The notes beneath the pieces were generated by a model. That model searched no databases and was not told the origin of the DNA. It was given only the letters and a program-made list of their open reading frames with translations. Made by a program: the position numbers and the translations under genes. Shown in pieces: positions 14,469 through 25,724 of a stretch of 64,000 nt of DNA; within the stretch, counting starts at the first letter, position 1; every line of letters begins with the position of its first letter. Source of the DNA: Chamaecrista fasciculata (lineage: Eukaryota > Streptophyta > Magnoliopsida > Fabales > Fabaceae); NCBI GenBank assembly GCA_003254925.1, contig QANZ01035159.1, positions 52,189 to 116,188 of the forward strand, written 5' to 3'.

Positions 14469-14828
14469 TTTTTTTTCGTAGAAATATGGAACTTCATTAA
14501 AGATACAAAGAACAAGGAAAGTCACCAAACATTACAAAGCAGAAAATAAAGAGCACAAGGGCCAAAAACTACAACAAAGAAATACGAATCAGCCAATACC
14601 ACATACCACGGGGATAATACAGTCCCGCAGCAAAGGCAGAATACACAAAAGCAGGACAAAAACTAAAGGAGACAAAAGGACATTTAGACTTCAACGCAGC
14701 AGCGGCAAGAGAGTCTGCACTTCGATTTCCTTCCCTCAAAACATGGCTGATCTTGTAGTTCCTAAAACGGATCAGATATGACCTACATTCATCAATCAGG
14801 GAACTGATGGAAACCAAAGACCCAGTTT
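14469..14828 (-). mobile_element. 5'-truncated LINE insertion with 16-bp target duplication
   Basis: The minus strand encodes an RNase H C-terminus (SLIDECRSYL, KISHVLREGNRSADSLAAAA), then a 3' end finishing in a poly(A) run (plus-strand T run at 14468-14476). It is flanked by GTGGATGATTCCTTCT (14453-14468) and GTGGGTGATTCCTTCT (14829-14844), matching at 15 of 16 bases. This is a typical short, 5'-truncated non-LTR retrotransposon insert. Confidence 0.8.
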
Positions 14829-14844
14829 GTGGGTGATTCCTTCT

Positions 14845-15361
14845 ATCCCTCAACTCTTTATATTCCGCATTTTATCTTTTTGAGTTAAGAAACTGTTTTC
14901 GTAAGAAACTCTGAAATTATTTTAAAGAACTGTTAATTTATACCTAAAAGTTTTAATTTTCAATTCAACGCCCTTTTGGAATATATTCTAGTGTATTCTG
15001 ATTAACATGTACAATGTATAAAACTGACATTTATTTCATATATATATCTGTAAATGTTAGAGAATTTTAAATTTTTTTGTCTGAATGAGAATTTTAATTT
15101 AGATATATATATATAGAGGATTGTGTTCTTGTTTGGATTTAATTGAGATATTTATATAATATCTATTTATTTTTAAATAATCACAAAGATCGGTCAAATT
15201 TAAATCTATCACCTGTATTAATTAATAGTGCTCACTCGAGTTCTCATTGGTCAATTAAGGATCAGAAAATTGAGCAATCAAATTATAATCTGATTGGATT
15301 ATAATCTAATTGGATTATAATCAAATGGTGTTTTGATGAAATTTAGAAAAGAAAAATTTAG
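14845..15361. other. Intergenic, includes OMT-flank duplicate
   Basis: Bases 15165-15260 match 3799-3935 (upstream of OMT1). Bases 15280-15325 hold three short tandem units of GATTATAATCTAATTG type. No coding sequence is seen. Confidence 0.6.
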
Positions 15362-16141
15362 NNNNNNNNNNNNNNNNNNNNNNNNNNNNNNNNNNNNNNN
15401 NNNNNNNNNNNNNNNNNNNNNNNNNNNNNNNNNNNNNNNNNNNNNNNNNNNNNNNNNNNNNNNNNNNNNNNNNNNNNNNNNNNNNNNNNNNNNNNNNNNN
15501 NNNNNNNNNNNNNNNNNNNNNNNNNNNNNNNNNNNNNNNNNNNNNNNNNNNNNNNNNNNNNNNNNNNNNNNNNNNNNNNNNNNNNNNNNNNNNNNNNNNN
15601 NNNNNNNNNNNNNNNNNNNNNNNNNNNNNNNNNNNNNNNNNNNNNNNNNNNNNNNNNNNNNNNNNNNNNNNNNNNNNNNNNNNNNNNNNNNNNNNNNNNN
15701 NNNNNNNNNNNNNNNNNNNNNNNNNNNNNNNNNNNNNNNNNNNNNNNNNNNNNNNNNNNNNNNNNNNNNNNNNNNNNNNNNNNNNNNNNNNNNNNNNNNN
15801 NNNNNNNNNNNNNNNNNNNNNNNNNNNNNNNNNNNNNNNNNNNNNNNNNNNNNNNNNNNNNNNNNNNNNNNNNNNNNNNNNNNNNNNNNNNNNNNNNNNN
15901 NNNNNNNNNNNNNNNNNNNNNNNNNNNNNNNNNNNNNNNNNNNNNNNNNNNNNNNNNNNNNNNNNNNNNNNNNNNNNNNNNNNNNNNNNNNNNNNNNNNN
16001 NNNNNNNNNNNNNNNNNNNNNNNNNNNNNNNNNNNNNNNNNNNNNNNNNNNNNNNNNNNNNNNNNNNNNNNNNNNNNNNNNNNNNNNNNNNNNNNNNNNN
16101 NNNNNNNNNNNNNNNNNNNNNNNNNNNNNNNNNNNNNNNNN
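15362..16141. other. Assembly gap (780 N)
   Basis: Unresolved run of N. Sequence resumes within the right arm of a TTTGGTACC-family element. Confidence 0.95.
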
Positions 16142-16249
16142 AAAGTGTTAATGGAGAATACCACAGGGTACTAAAGTGTCATTTTTTAAACTACGGGGTA
16201 CCAAAGTGAAATATGACCAAACTACAGGGTACCAAACTATAATTTACCC
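16142..16249. mobile_element. Right arm of TTTGGTACC-family fold-back element
   Basis: Three complement copies of the GGTACC motif (ending ACAGGGTACCAAACTATAATTTACCC) abut the gap. The left arm is presumably inside the N run. Confidence 0.7.
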
Positions 16250-16632
16250 TTTTAATTATTTTGAGACTGATTCGCTAACTTGACACAAATTTAGAGATAA
16301 AAAGTAAATTTTGTCCAAAAATAATTATTTAAATATAAAATTAAAATTAATAATAAATTAATATATGATTTAAATTATATTTTTAAAATGAAATCATATA
16401 TATGAGAGAAAAGAAAAAAAAAGCATATAGAATTTCCATGAAGAAAATCAATTAAAAATTTTATCAATATTTTATACTTTATAATTGTTTTGCTGCACAC
16501 AAATCTAAAACGTCGTCGTCTGGTATCAAAATAGTGTGCTTTGAGCTGCTGAGTTAGCAACGTGGTGAGACAAGGAGCACAAGATTTGTTGGATGGTTGA
16601 GATGAGTTGAATTATAAAGAGAAATTCACATA
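16250..16632. other. Intergenic, AT-rich, no gene seen
   Basis: Short AT-rich spacer between two transposable elements. A minus-strand frame at 16375-16560 has no recognisable domain. Confidence 0.4.
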
Positions 16633-16641
16633 GTTGAAATT

Positions 16642-17769
16642 GACCAAAGTCCTATTTTGATCCTTCAGTTGTGCTCAATGTTTTAAATTGGTCCCTCGGT
16701 TATTTTTCGTTTCATATTAATCCCTCAGTTTTTCAAAACATGGCATAGTTAGTCCTTCAAACGTTTTCCACTCATTTTTCCGTTAAATAAAAAAGACAAA
16801 ATTGATTTTTAACTCTTAAAAGTTTAAATTTTTGCATTAAGGACCTTTTTCTTTATAATAGAACCAAAATGTAAGAAAGAAAAAATAATTGGAGGTTTTA
16901 TTTTATTTCACCCAAAAAACACCTCTCTCTCTCACTCTCACTTTCTCTCTCTACCGTAACAATGAAGGCAGAAAATGGCGGCATCTGCGAGAAAATTGTG
17001 CGGATCGATACTCCGATCTCTCTCATCGTCCGACAGATTCAGTAATTTCGGTTCCTCATCGTCATATTCCTCATCGGCATTCGCTTCATCAAGTTCGAGC
17101 TTCACTTCTCACTCCACCATTTTCTTCCATCGTTCCAACTCTCTGACTCGCATTAACCTCCATGCATGGTTTGTCTGCCTCTGTTCCTTCCTCCGTCGAC
17201 CGGTCAATCTCACCAAGTCGATCGATTTTTGTGAAGCAACAGAACCACCATAAGAAGCAGACTTGCATGTGCTCGCCGACTACGCACCCTGGCTCTTTCC
17301 GATGTATACCTTTCTTTCTTTGAATACCTTTCTTTCTTTCTCCATGGTGGTTCAAACTGGAGGCATGAGAGGGGTCATCAAGAGAGAGAAAGAGAGCTGA
17401 GAGTGAGACAGGGAGAGAGAGAGAGAGAGGTTTTTTCTGGTGAAATAAACTAAAACTCCCAATTATTTCTTCTTTCTTACATTTTGGTTCTATTATAAAG
17501 AAAAAGGTCTTTAACGCAAAAATTTAAACTTTTAAGAGTTAAAAATCAATTTTGTCTTTTTTATTTAACGGAAAAATGGATGGAAAACGTTTGAGGGACC
17601 AACTGTGCCAAGTTTTGGAAAACTGAGGGACCAATATGGAACGAAAAATAACTGAGGGATCAATCTAGAACATTGAGCATAACTGAGAGACCAATATGAA
17701 ACGAAAAATAACCGAGTGACCAATTTAGAACACTGAGCATAACTGAGGGACCAAAATAGAACTTTGGCC
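16642..17769. mobile_element. Pack-MULE-like fold-back element with captured exon-like sequence
   Basis: Inverted arms of roughly 230-315 bp (about 16642-16870 and 17455-17769) are built from repeats of TTGGTCCCTCAGTTATT-type motifs and end in GGCCAAAG (left copy GACCAAAG). The flanks GTTGAAATT (16633-16641) and CTTGAAATT (17770-17778) match at 8 of 9 bases, as expected for a Mutator-like target duplication. Between the arms is GC-richer sequence with an open frame from 16975, MAASARKLCGSILRSLSSS, followed by a Ser-rich stretch. That reads like a mitochondrial targeting peptide taken from a nuclear gene. It has no transposase. The same arm family forms 45079-45733. Confidence 0.75.
16975..17253 (+). 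pseudogene. Captured 5' gene fragment (presequence-like), 92 codons
   Basis: An open frame inside the fold-back element. Residues 1-60 are rich in Ser and Arg with almost no acidic residues, as in mitochondrial presequences; the parent gene is not recognised. After LHAW the frame looks non-coding, as though exon sequence had run into intron. The fragment carries its own upstream CT-rich leader, suggesting that a 5' UTR and first exon were taken. Whether it is transcribed is unknown. Confidence 0.5.
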
Positions 17770-18485
17770 CTTGAAATTTAAGGGGATCCGAATCACAAAA
17801 TGATAGAATATGAGAGTGAATATATATCGTATACACAAAGGATGTAATAAATTTAAGCAAATGTTAGAGATTTAGATAAAAAAAAATATGCAAGATGGAG
17901 AATTATCAAAATTATTTTTAATCTAAATACTTTCATCCTAACAAAAAGTTTTATATTTCTGCTATAAGATTATCTAAAAAAAATATGTTTGACAAAATTG
18001 CTTCTAGAAAAAAGATAATATAAACAAAAATTATGATAAAGAAAACCTTGCGATAAACACATAAGCAACTTTATATAAACTTTCTCTTAATCTAATTCGA
18101 TTTTCTAAATAGTTCTTAAACGTAAACGAGGTTTTTTTTATTAACAAAAATTTAATAACAGCGCAACAAAATAAAATCTAAAAGAGTAAAAGAAGACAAA
18201 CTCAAGCATTGTATCCCCCTAATAATGAGCATGATGTCTGAAAATCCCATTGTTGATTGTTGGATACTCTTTTTTCACATGAAAAAGCAAAATGTAAGCA
18301 CAATATAATTAAACATCTCCAATTTCACAGCGCCTCCAATTATACCAACTTTGAAATATAGCTTAATCACGCTATTTTTTGTTTTATTATACCAAGATAG
18401 AGGGCTAGATAGAAATTTAGATGATGACATGTTGCAGAGTCTTGTTTTTTTTTTTTTGCCAATGGCACTATTTTTTGTTTTTTAA
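17770..18485. other. Intergenic between captured element and OMT3 3' end
   Basis: AT-rich sequence with no gene. It includes the OMT3 3' flank. A T run at 18447-18459 precedes AATGGCACT and may be the tail of a small retroelement. Confidence 0.4.
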
Positions 18486-18491
18486 AAAAAA

Positions 18492-21081
18492 TCAAAGTGG
18501 ATAAGCCTCAATAATGGAAAGAAAAGTTGGGATGGTGACGATTTTATAGCGAGGGAAGCCAGCTTTCTGTAAGAGATTCTTCCATTGCAACTCAGTCCTC
18601 TCTCTTCCACCAGATGAATGTGCAATCATAATTAAGTCAAACACGAAGGCAGTATCATCGAACATTCCATCACCTTCTTCCTTCACAACAAATTCTGCTA
18701 TAATAACTTTTCCTCTATTTTCTGGTATTGCTTTCTTGCAATTTTTCAATATTTTTATGCAATCATCATCGCTCCAATCATGCAATATCCACTGCATCAC
18801 ATATATAATTTGTCACACACAATATATATACATATATATAATAGCATGCATGTTTCAGTTACTTAATTGGAGCCATGGCGCCCTTTTAATTAAACAACAT
18901 TCATATCGATCTCCTAGCCTAATCATTCTAATCTCTTTTATATTTTTAGGCAAAAGTACATTTTTAGTCCCCAAACTTTACACTAATTATCAATTTTATC
19001 CCCAATATTTTGTGGTTAATTTCATCCTTAATATTTTGCATTTTAATCAATTTTATCTTTTAACTAACTTTTTTTTTCATAAATTAATGACACACTTCAT
19101 CTTGTTTTTAAATCTGAGTTAGGATTTGAACTTCTTTTTTTAACAATTTTATATTACATATCATTAGGCACATAATTTCTATTGTTAATATTTAGTTAAA
19201 ATAAGAGTGAAAGACAAAGTTGACTAAGATACGAAATATTGAGGACAAAATTGACTGTAAAAAAAGATTATGAACGAAATTGACAATTGCTATAAAGTTT
19301 GTGTACCAAAAAGGCAATTTTGCCTATATTTTTATCATATAATTCATTATGTATTTTATTGAGATCACGTGCATGCCTTTCACTAGAAATCAGTATATAT
19401 CTATATCTATATATCTATATTCATATTCATACTATATTATATGTGTGAGGGGTACTTTGATTGGTCAAAATTAATTTTATTTTAAAATATTAAAAGAGGA
19501 AAAAAAACAGTGAAGGGAGTTAAGTAACTTCAATTCCCACTACTTTGATGGCTACCAAAAAAAAAAGTTCTCACAACATCAAATCTATATCTATATCTAT
19601 TTATACTATATTATATGTGTGAAGGGTGTTTTGTTTGGTCAAAATTAATTTTATTTTAAAATATTAAAAGAGAAAAAAAAAAATAGTGGAGAGAGTTAAG
19701 TAAATTCAATTCCCACTACTTTGATGGCTACCAAAAAAAAAAGTTCTCATAACATCAAATCTATATCTATATCTATATCTATATCTATATCTATATCGAT
19801 ACTATATTATATGTGTGAGGGGTGTTTTGGTTGGTCAAAATTAATTTTATTTTAAAATATTAAAATAGGAAAAAAAATAGTGGAGGAAGTTAAATAATTT
19901 CCCACTACTTTGATGGCTACCAAAAAAAAAAGTTCTCACAACATCAAATCTATATCTATATCTATTTATACTATATTATATGTGTGAAGGGTGTTTTGTT
20001 TGGTCAAAATTAATTTTATTTTAAAATATTAAAAGAGAAAAAAAAAAATAGTGGAGAGAGTTAAGTAAATTCAATTCCCACTACTTTGATGGCTACCAAN
20101 TAATTTGAGAGAATCTGGTGGTTGTTAACTTCTGATAGTTTAAATCATAGCCGTATAACGTTTTTCATGTATGAGATGTTATTCGTATATAATTAATGTG
20201 ATATATTCTAACAGTGAGTGCTTTATGATGAGTTAAAGTGTTAAACCTTATAAGTCTACCTAATTATATTATAACTGGTAATAATAGTAGATATATACCT
20301 TCATAAAAACTGCATCAGCTTGGGGAATAGAGTGGAACATGTCTCCTCCAACGTGAGTGACTCTATGATACTGAGGTGCGGTAGCGATGACATGTGGCAG
20401 ATCAAAATTGATACATTTGATGTGCGGATAGGATTTCACAATCTCTGATACTGTCCCTCCGATTCCTCCTCCAACATCCACCAATGATTCAATGCTCTCG
20501 AACCCATCTTTGTATCCTGCGATGATGCCACTCATTACAATCTTAGCCGTACACTCCATCGCATCATTGAACATCTTGTTGAAATCTGGGTTCTCCGATG
20601 CAAAATCCCAAATCTCACGCCCATGAGCTTTCTTGAAGGCGATCCCACCTTCCTTTACGCAACGGCTCAGATAGTGCCACGGAGCCACAGCACTTGGATG
20701 GTTCTCCATCATAAACATTTCCACAAGGTTTAGGCTCGCGTCACGTACGATCCATCTGGAAGCGTATGTCAAATCGTACAGCGTGTCTCCGCCGTCTGAT
20801 GGATGATGAGCGCTGAAGATCCTACGGCGGACGAGGAGCCTCATGATGCGTTCCAGGCACGTGACGTCTGGAGAGGGAGCATCAGAGAGAGCTGAGACTA
20901 TTTGGGACAAGCTGATTGGTCCACCGTGGCGGTGTATGATATCTGGTATGCCAAGCTCCACAGCAGATTTGAGAGCCATGGAATCTGCGAAACTGAACAT
21001 AAACTTCCATACATCGGCTTGGCCTTGTAACATCAATAATCCCTCCTCTTCTCTCTTCCCATTATTATTACTCTCTCCCAT
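18492..21081 (-). CDS. OMT3: COMT-like class II O-methyltransferase, complete, 2 exons
   Basis: Exon 1 is 20299-21081 and exon 2 is 18492-18791, giving 360 residues with no internal stops. Motif I VDVGGGIGG is at 201-209 and GDMF at 246-249. Catalytic His265 lies in WILHDW, with Glu294 (IAEF) and Glu325 (GGRER) as its expected partners. The N-terminal domain (LLMLQGQADVWKFMFS) belongs to the norcoclaurine/acetylserotonin OMT-like branch. It ends LSIIEAYPL like OMT1 and OMT2. Predicted role: SAM-dependent methylation of a phenolic hydroxyl; substrate unknown. The 1.5-kb intron contains a fold-back element (18948-19325) and a tandem array that ends at a single N (20100), so intron length is uncertain. 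With OMT1, it is one of two likely functional genes of the cluster. Confidence 0.93.
18948..19325. mobile_element. Fold-back element in OMT3 intron
   Basis: Starts AGGCAAAAGTACATTTTTAG and ends AAAAAGGCAATTTTGCCT, with inverted internal motifs (CAATTTTATCCCCAA against GACAAAATTGAC). The direct repeat ATATTTTT flanks it (18940-18947 and 19326-19333). Non-coding. Confidence 0.65.
19431..20099. repeat. Four-copy tandem array, period about 170-195 bp, in OMT3 intron
   Basis: Monomers start ACTATATTATATGTGTGA at 19431, 19605, 19801 and 19970. Each runs through TTTGGTCAAAATTAATTTT and ACTACTTTGATGGCTACC, then a poly-A run. Variable TATATC microsatellite tracts link the copies and account for the period differences. 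The array stops at the lone N at 20100 and was probably collapsed in assembly. Confidence 0.85.
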
Positions 21082-21150
21082 CTCTCTCTCTCTCTGATTT
21101 TCTGATAGTAGATGCCAAGGGGAGAAATAGCTGCCTCTCTATATAAAAAG
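21082..21150 (-). promoter_or_regulatory. OMT3 core promoter and GA-rich leader (tentative)
   Basis: On the OMT3 strand a TTTATATAGAG TATA-like sequence lies about 60 bases upstream of the ATG, followed by a GA-rich leader (plus-strand CTCTCTCTCTCTCT at 21083-21096). OMT1 and OMT2 have equivalent GA-rich leaders and AT-rich boxes. Inferred from sequence only. Confidence 0.35.
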
Positions 21151-23492
21151 AGCTAACTTAAAGAGGCTAAAAAGCTTACAATAATATAATTCCAAAAGTG
21201 AGCTCTATAAATAAGAGAGAGACTAATAAAGTCTGTAACTAATCAACTACATACCACACATGTACAGTTTAAGAACAAAACAAAATAATGATCTCATTTC
21301 TATTTTGACTTATTAATATAAGTAGATACGCTGAATTTTTGGATGAATCACTCAATTATTTTATAAGGTATATATCGCATTCTATATATGATTCATGTGA
21401 TTTGGAGTTGGACCGTAGCGTTATATATATAATTTTAATATAATTAATAATGTATGTATGACTTCCAATTTAAAGTGATTGAAGGAAGGAAATAATTAAG
21501 AGGGTGGCTGATGCCATTAGCTAGCAATGAATACAGTACTTAGTTATAGTATAGGGTTAATTAATTTGGATTTATATTATATATTATGGTGATTCTAGAA
21601 GGGGATTAGGTGATAAATGAAAACTGGCACTTGTCTCTTTGTGTGCAGATATATATGTAGGTGATGATTCAACCTCATTTGTCAATTCTAGCTCCCCCAC
21701 TACGAGAAAGAGCCTTCTAGAGTTGTAGTTGATCACAGATCTGATATAAAATCGAAACGATATATGGATCCATCAACGAAGATGAGAAATAGTCAATTAG
21801 ATATGATATTAGTGTTGATCTCATCAATTAGTTCATTTTTTAAGCAACCATTATTACTCTCTTTTTTTGTCTTCTTGTACATATTTTTCTGGTCATCACA
21901 TGTAGTTAGATTTTTCATAGAAATATAGTGTTATAATATTAAGAAAAGAAATTACTGTTTACATTTTCATCTGTGAACAATGTTTTGAAGATATATAGCC
22001 GGAGACAAGACACTGATTCTGAGAGCTATAAAGGGATAAATTAACGTATTTTAACCTTTGTGACACTGTTCTTTACCTTTTAATTTCCTTAGGTTAAAGA
22101 GTTATTTTGGTCCTAAATGTATGTCCAAAATATTCATTTTGATCTTTATATTTCAAACTATTTAAATTCATCATAAATGTTGGTAAAATGTTCCAATTTG
22201 GTCCCAAACTATTGAATATGATCATATTTATCTTGTGTCAAGTTTGAATGTGATAAGTTCAGAGTTATATATTGTTTTCAAAGAATACTTTTTCTATCCA
22301 GTAGGAACCGTCAGGATCAGTAGACAAGGTCAAATCGGTCATGAAAGTATACCACTCGTTTCATGGTCAAACAAACAAAAATTGATCATATTTCTCTCGT
22401 TTCAAATTCAAATGCGACGAATTCATAGTTACAAGTCATTCTTAACAAGTCATTTGAATTTGAAATAAGAAACGATAAAAATATGACAAAATTCAATGAT
22501 TTGGGATTAAAATGAAACATTTTACCAACATTTAGGATTAATTTGAAAATTTTAAAACATAAAGGATTAAAATGAAAATTAAGACATATTCAAGACCAAA
22601 ATAACCCTTGGACTAATTCTTTATAAATATGCTAGCAGAACTAATATCAAATTAAAGAAGAGCCTACTATAATTAAAATTCTCCCTGCATTTATCAAACT
22701 CTTTTTATGTAATAATGGAAAAATATCCATCTCCGACTCCAAGTTCTTTTTCTTATTATTTTTATTTTTTATAGGCCACGTCTATAGGTTGTCATTATTA
22801 CGCAATGCTAATAATAATACGTTTTCTACTATTTTAATCTTGTAATTTGCACTACTTATCACTAACATGATTGAATCATTGAATGTTAGACTATAAGCGC
22901 TATCCATGTATTAAATTATAAGCGCACGTTTTTTTGTTTTTAAAACGTTATTTGTATTTTTAAATTGTAGTAAACATTGTCGTCACAATTATGAAATATG
23001 GAGCATCAATAATTCAATATTCAATCGTACTTATAACTAGATTACTTAATAATTATTATCTTCTTTTCAAAAACAATTATTATTATCTTATTAATCATTT
23101 TTGAGTATGCCAATTGCCAGGACTAATCACTTTGAAGTAACATCTCATATCAAACTTCATTATTTATTTTTTATTTTTTCTTCTTTTGAAATATATATTC
23201 CATTATTTCTTCACTGACTAAAATATATGTAGCTGAATTAGTAATAAACTTCCTGGTCTTATTATCCTTCTCGTTAGAGAAGTATTATTCCAGAATAAAA
23301 CAGGTCAATTGATGGTCATTTTCTTCCAGAAGTATTATTCATTCTACAACTTATGTTTCAAACTATGTTACTTGTCATTGTTTTCTAACAAAATTTTTCT
23401 AAAATCCATTTGCATAAATTTCTTTTTGGGGCAAGACAGAGGAGGTTAAAGCCTCCCAAAAAAAAACATGCATATATATATATATATAATAC
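21151..23492. other. OMT3 upstream flank, left copy of segmental duplication
   Basis: No gene. From about 21930 onward the sequence is repeated at 26735 onward (for example ACATGATTGAATCATTGAA at both places). It contains one fold-back element (22099-22607). Confidence 0.65.
22099..22607. mobile_element. Fold-back element, TTTTGGTCC family
   Basis: Left arm GAGTTATTTTGGTCCTAAATG and AATGTTGGTAAAATGTTCC; right arm is the complement, ending CAAGACCAAAATAACCC. The arms are about 130 bp with a unique centre. This element is absent from the paralogous copy near 26930, so it inserted after the duplication or was lost there. Target duplications are not clear. Confidence 0.65.
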
Positions 23493-23859
23493 TGTTGGGC
23501 GGAAGCGCAACCCACACAAGAAATAAAGGAAGAGGAAACGGAGAAACGAACACAAATCTTTAACGTGGTTCGGTGCCTCAAGACCTACTCCACGGCCCCC
23601 TCTGGGACAAAATTCACTATTTGTAATTTTTGCACGGAAAAAATTACAAACCCTCCTCAATACAATTTTTGACTGGAGAAAATTGCAAACCCTCTCTCAA
23701 AAATGACTCACAACTACCCAAACCTCAATACACCCATTAGTATTTCTATGTAAGTTGTGGTGCCTTAGAAGCTCATATCTCACTTATATTTATACAAGCC
23801 TCACACCCCCTCAATGTTTTTCCCAACCGATGTGGGACTTTCAATGACTAAGCCCAACA
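23493..23859. mobile_element. LTR-like segment TGTTGGGC...GCCCAACA
   Basis: A 367-bp block bounded by the 8-bp inverted ends TGTTGGGC and GCCCAACA. It contains ACGTGGTTCGGTGCC and CCGATGTGGGACTTTC, motifs I associate with plant LTR elements. It lies in a region absent from the duplicate copy near 28050. No matching 5-bp duplication is seen at these exact ends, so the boundaries or the element class may be wrong. Confidence 0.5.
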
Positions 23860-24488
23860 TTCATAATTCATTTGTAAAAGTAAATGGTTTTAAAACATTC
23901 ATAATTCAGATTAGACCAAATCAATTATAAGTTTACACATGTAATTCTGTAAACATATGAAGAAATGAATCCCATGAAATTTTTATGATATAATACATGT
24001 CACAAAACCAGTGATCCTGCACCATTTGCACCATTGACTATCTAACAAACAAACAGAGAAACTAACATTAGAAAATGCATCTAGTACTTTACTCCAACTA
24101 ATTTGGACTTGACTCGCGTGACATATCTAATTATAGTAGGAGAGTTTCCCACCAGGAGTAGTTGCATTCTTAAGGTCTTGAATCTAGGACTTTGTTTAAA
24201 TAATACTAATTATCAAGCCTCTTACTACTTGGATCAATCCCTTGTTAGTATTAAAAAATGCATTTTCTATGTAGTAAATTATAATTAGACTAAATGTAAT
24301 TATTATTTAGCTCAGCTTCAAAGAACACAAAAACTGATTGATACAACTTATTGAGAAGAGAAGATTTGCCTGCAGTTCAGAGGGGATAGATAGTGTTATT
24401 GAGCTGTCTACAATACTTACAAAAGTTTCCCACTTCCGAATTTGAACATAACATGTTGGTTCTGAAGAGCAGAGGAATAATAGTACAC

Positions 24489-25036
24489 CTATTGCCACTG
24501 GTACAAGAGATTGTAAGATGGAAAATCTTTTATTTTGTGAAGGTCTTCCAACGAAAGCTCTTTCTCCAATTGCATCCTGAAGCCATTGAATAAAATTGGC
24601 AAAAACAAAAATGTCAATACACTCAAGTGGATATTCTCCAATAGATACAAAGCATTCTATTTTGGTACTGAAGCAAACTCTGTGATTCCTAAATGTTTGC
24701 CTACCAAATAAGTAAATGACAAAGAAAATGTGCATACTTTTGCCATAGTCCAAATCTTCAATTTAAATTCACAATATGCCCTGCTTTAGTTTCATTCACA
24801 TGAAATTTCATTAAAAAGAAACGGTGAGCTCACTTGGTTTATAGAAGATCTGCAAGTTCAGTATTTCTCAAGTTGTGGTATTGAAAAAGTTAATGGAGCC
24901 CTTTTACCAGTTATAGATTGTAACGTGTAAAAATTGCCCTTAGTATTGAAGTTCTCACAATTTTAAAACCCTGTTCTAATCTGGCAATTCAGTCTTCTTT
25001 TGTGGGAGATATGCAGAAAAACAGGGAAGAGATTTT
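24489..25036 (-). pseudogene. ELMO-domain gene 3' fragment (truncated duplicate)
   Basis: Bases 24489-24576 match the last exon of the complete ELMO gene (28609-28716) but lack the first 20 bases of that exon after the splice acceptor. Intron-9 sequence follows up to about 25036 and stops just short of where exon 9 would begin. With only one damaged exon it cannot encode a protein. It marks the edge of the duplicated block. Confidence 0.85.
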
Positions 25037-25724
25037 TTTTTTTTTTACAATTTAATTACAAAATTAATTAATATTAATTTTAAATTAATGTAAAATATAA
25101 CAACATCTATAAAATTATAGAAAAAAACTTGATTTCTTAGTAAAAATCTTAATGAAAGGGGTTTTTTTATACGAAATAACAAATTTAGTTCAATCTTTGA
25201 TAAATTTTCAAACTTCAAATAGATTTTTTGCCGTCACTAAAATTTAGATATTCTTATGTATTATAGCCTATTAAAATGAATTTACATCCCCTATAGTGCA
25301 CTATAAGTAAAGTGTTGAGAGAGAAAAGAACAATCAGAGAGAGAAAGTGTCAGTAGAACCAACAACTCTGACATTTTCTCTCTCAACACTTCACAACTCT
25401 AAATTCGTTTTTAATAGGCTAAAATACCATAAGAATCTCAAAATTTTAGTGAGAGAAAGTGTCAAAGTTATGGGTCTCACCTAGGGGTGTACAAGGGACT
25501 CGGCCGGCCTGGCAACCCAGTGGACCCGGCCCGACCCGAGGGTGTTCGGGCTGGGTCCGGGTCTAGTGTTTCTAGGCCCAGCCCAGGCCGGGCCCAGCTC
25601 GGGATACTCTCATTTTTTTTTTAACTTTTACTATACATATTTATATTTTATACTACTAAATATATTTTTTAATTGTAAGAAATACATATCTATTATTATT
25701 TTTATCAATTGTGTATTAAAAATA
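25037..25724. other. Duplication junction region with small DNA-transposon remnants
   Basis: Contains an inverted-repeat element (25234-25452). Then comes a GC-rich GGTGTACAAGGGACTCGGCC...GGCCGGGCCCAGCTCGGG stretch (25485-25605) of the kind found at ends of plant hAT-type elements. No gene is seen. Confidence 0.5.
25234..25452. mobile_element. MITE-like inverted-repeat element
   Basis: The left arm (TCACTAAAATTTAGATATTC, then TAGCCTATTAAAA, then GTGTTGAGAGAGAAAA) is matched by its complement on the right, ending AAAATTTTAGTGA. Length about 220 bp, non-coding. Confidence 0.6.

Noticed and set aside
15333-16164. Long frames across the 780-base gap
   Set aside because: Artefact of N having no stop codons.
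24103-24753. Frames in the left copy of the duplicated flank as an independent gene
   Set aside because: Alignment with 28431-28878 shows that they are antisense or out-of-frame readings of ELMO 3' sequence.
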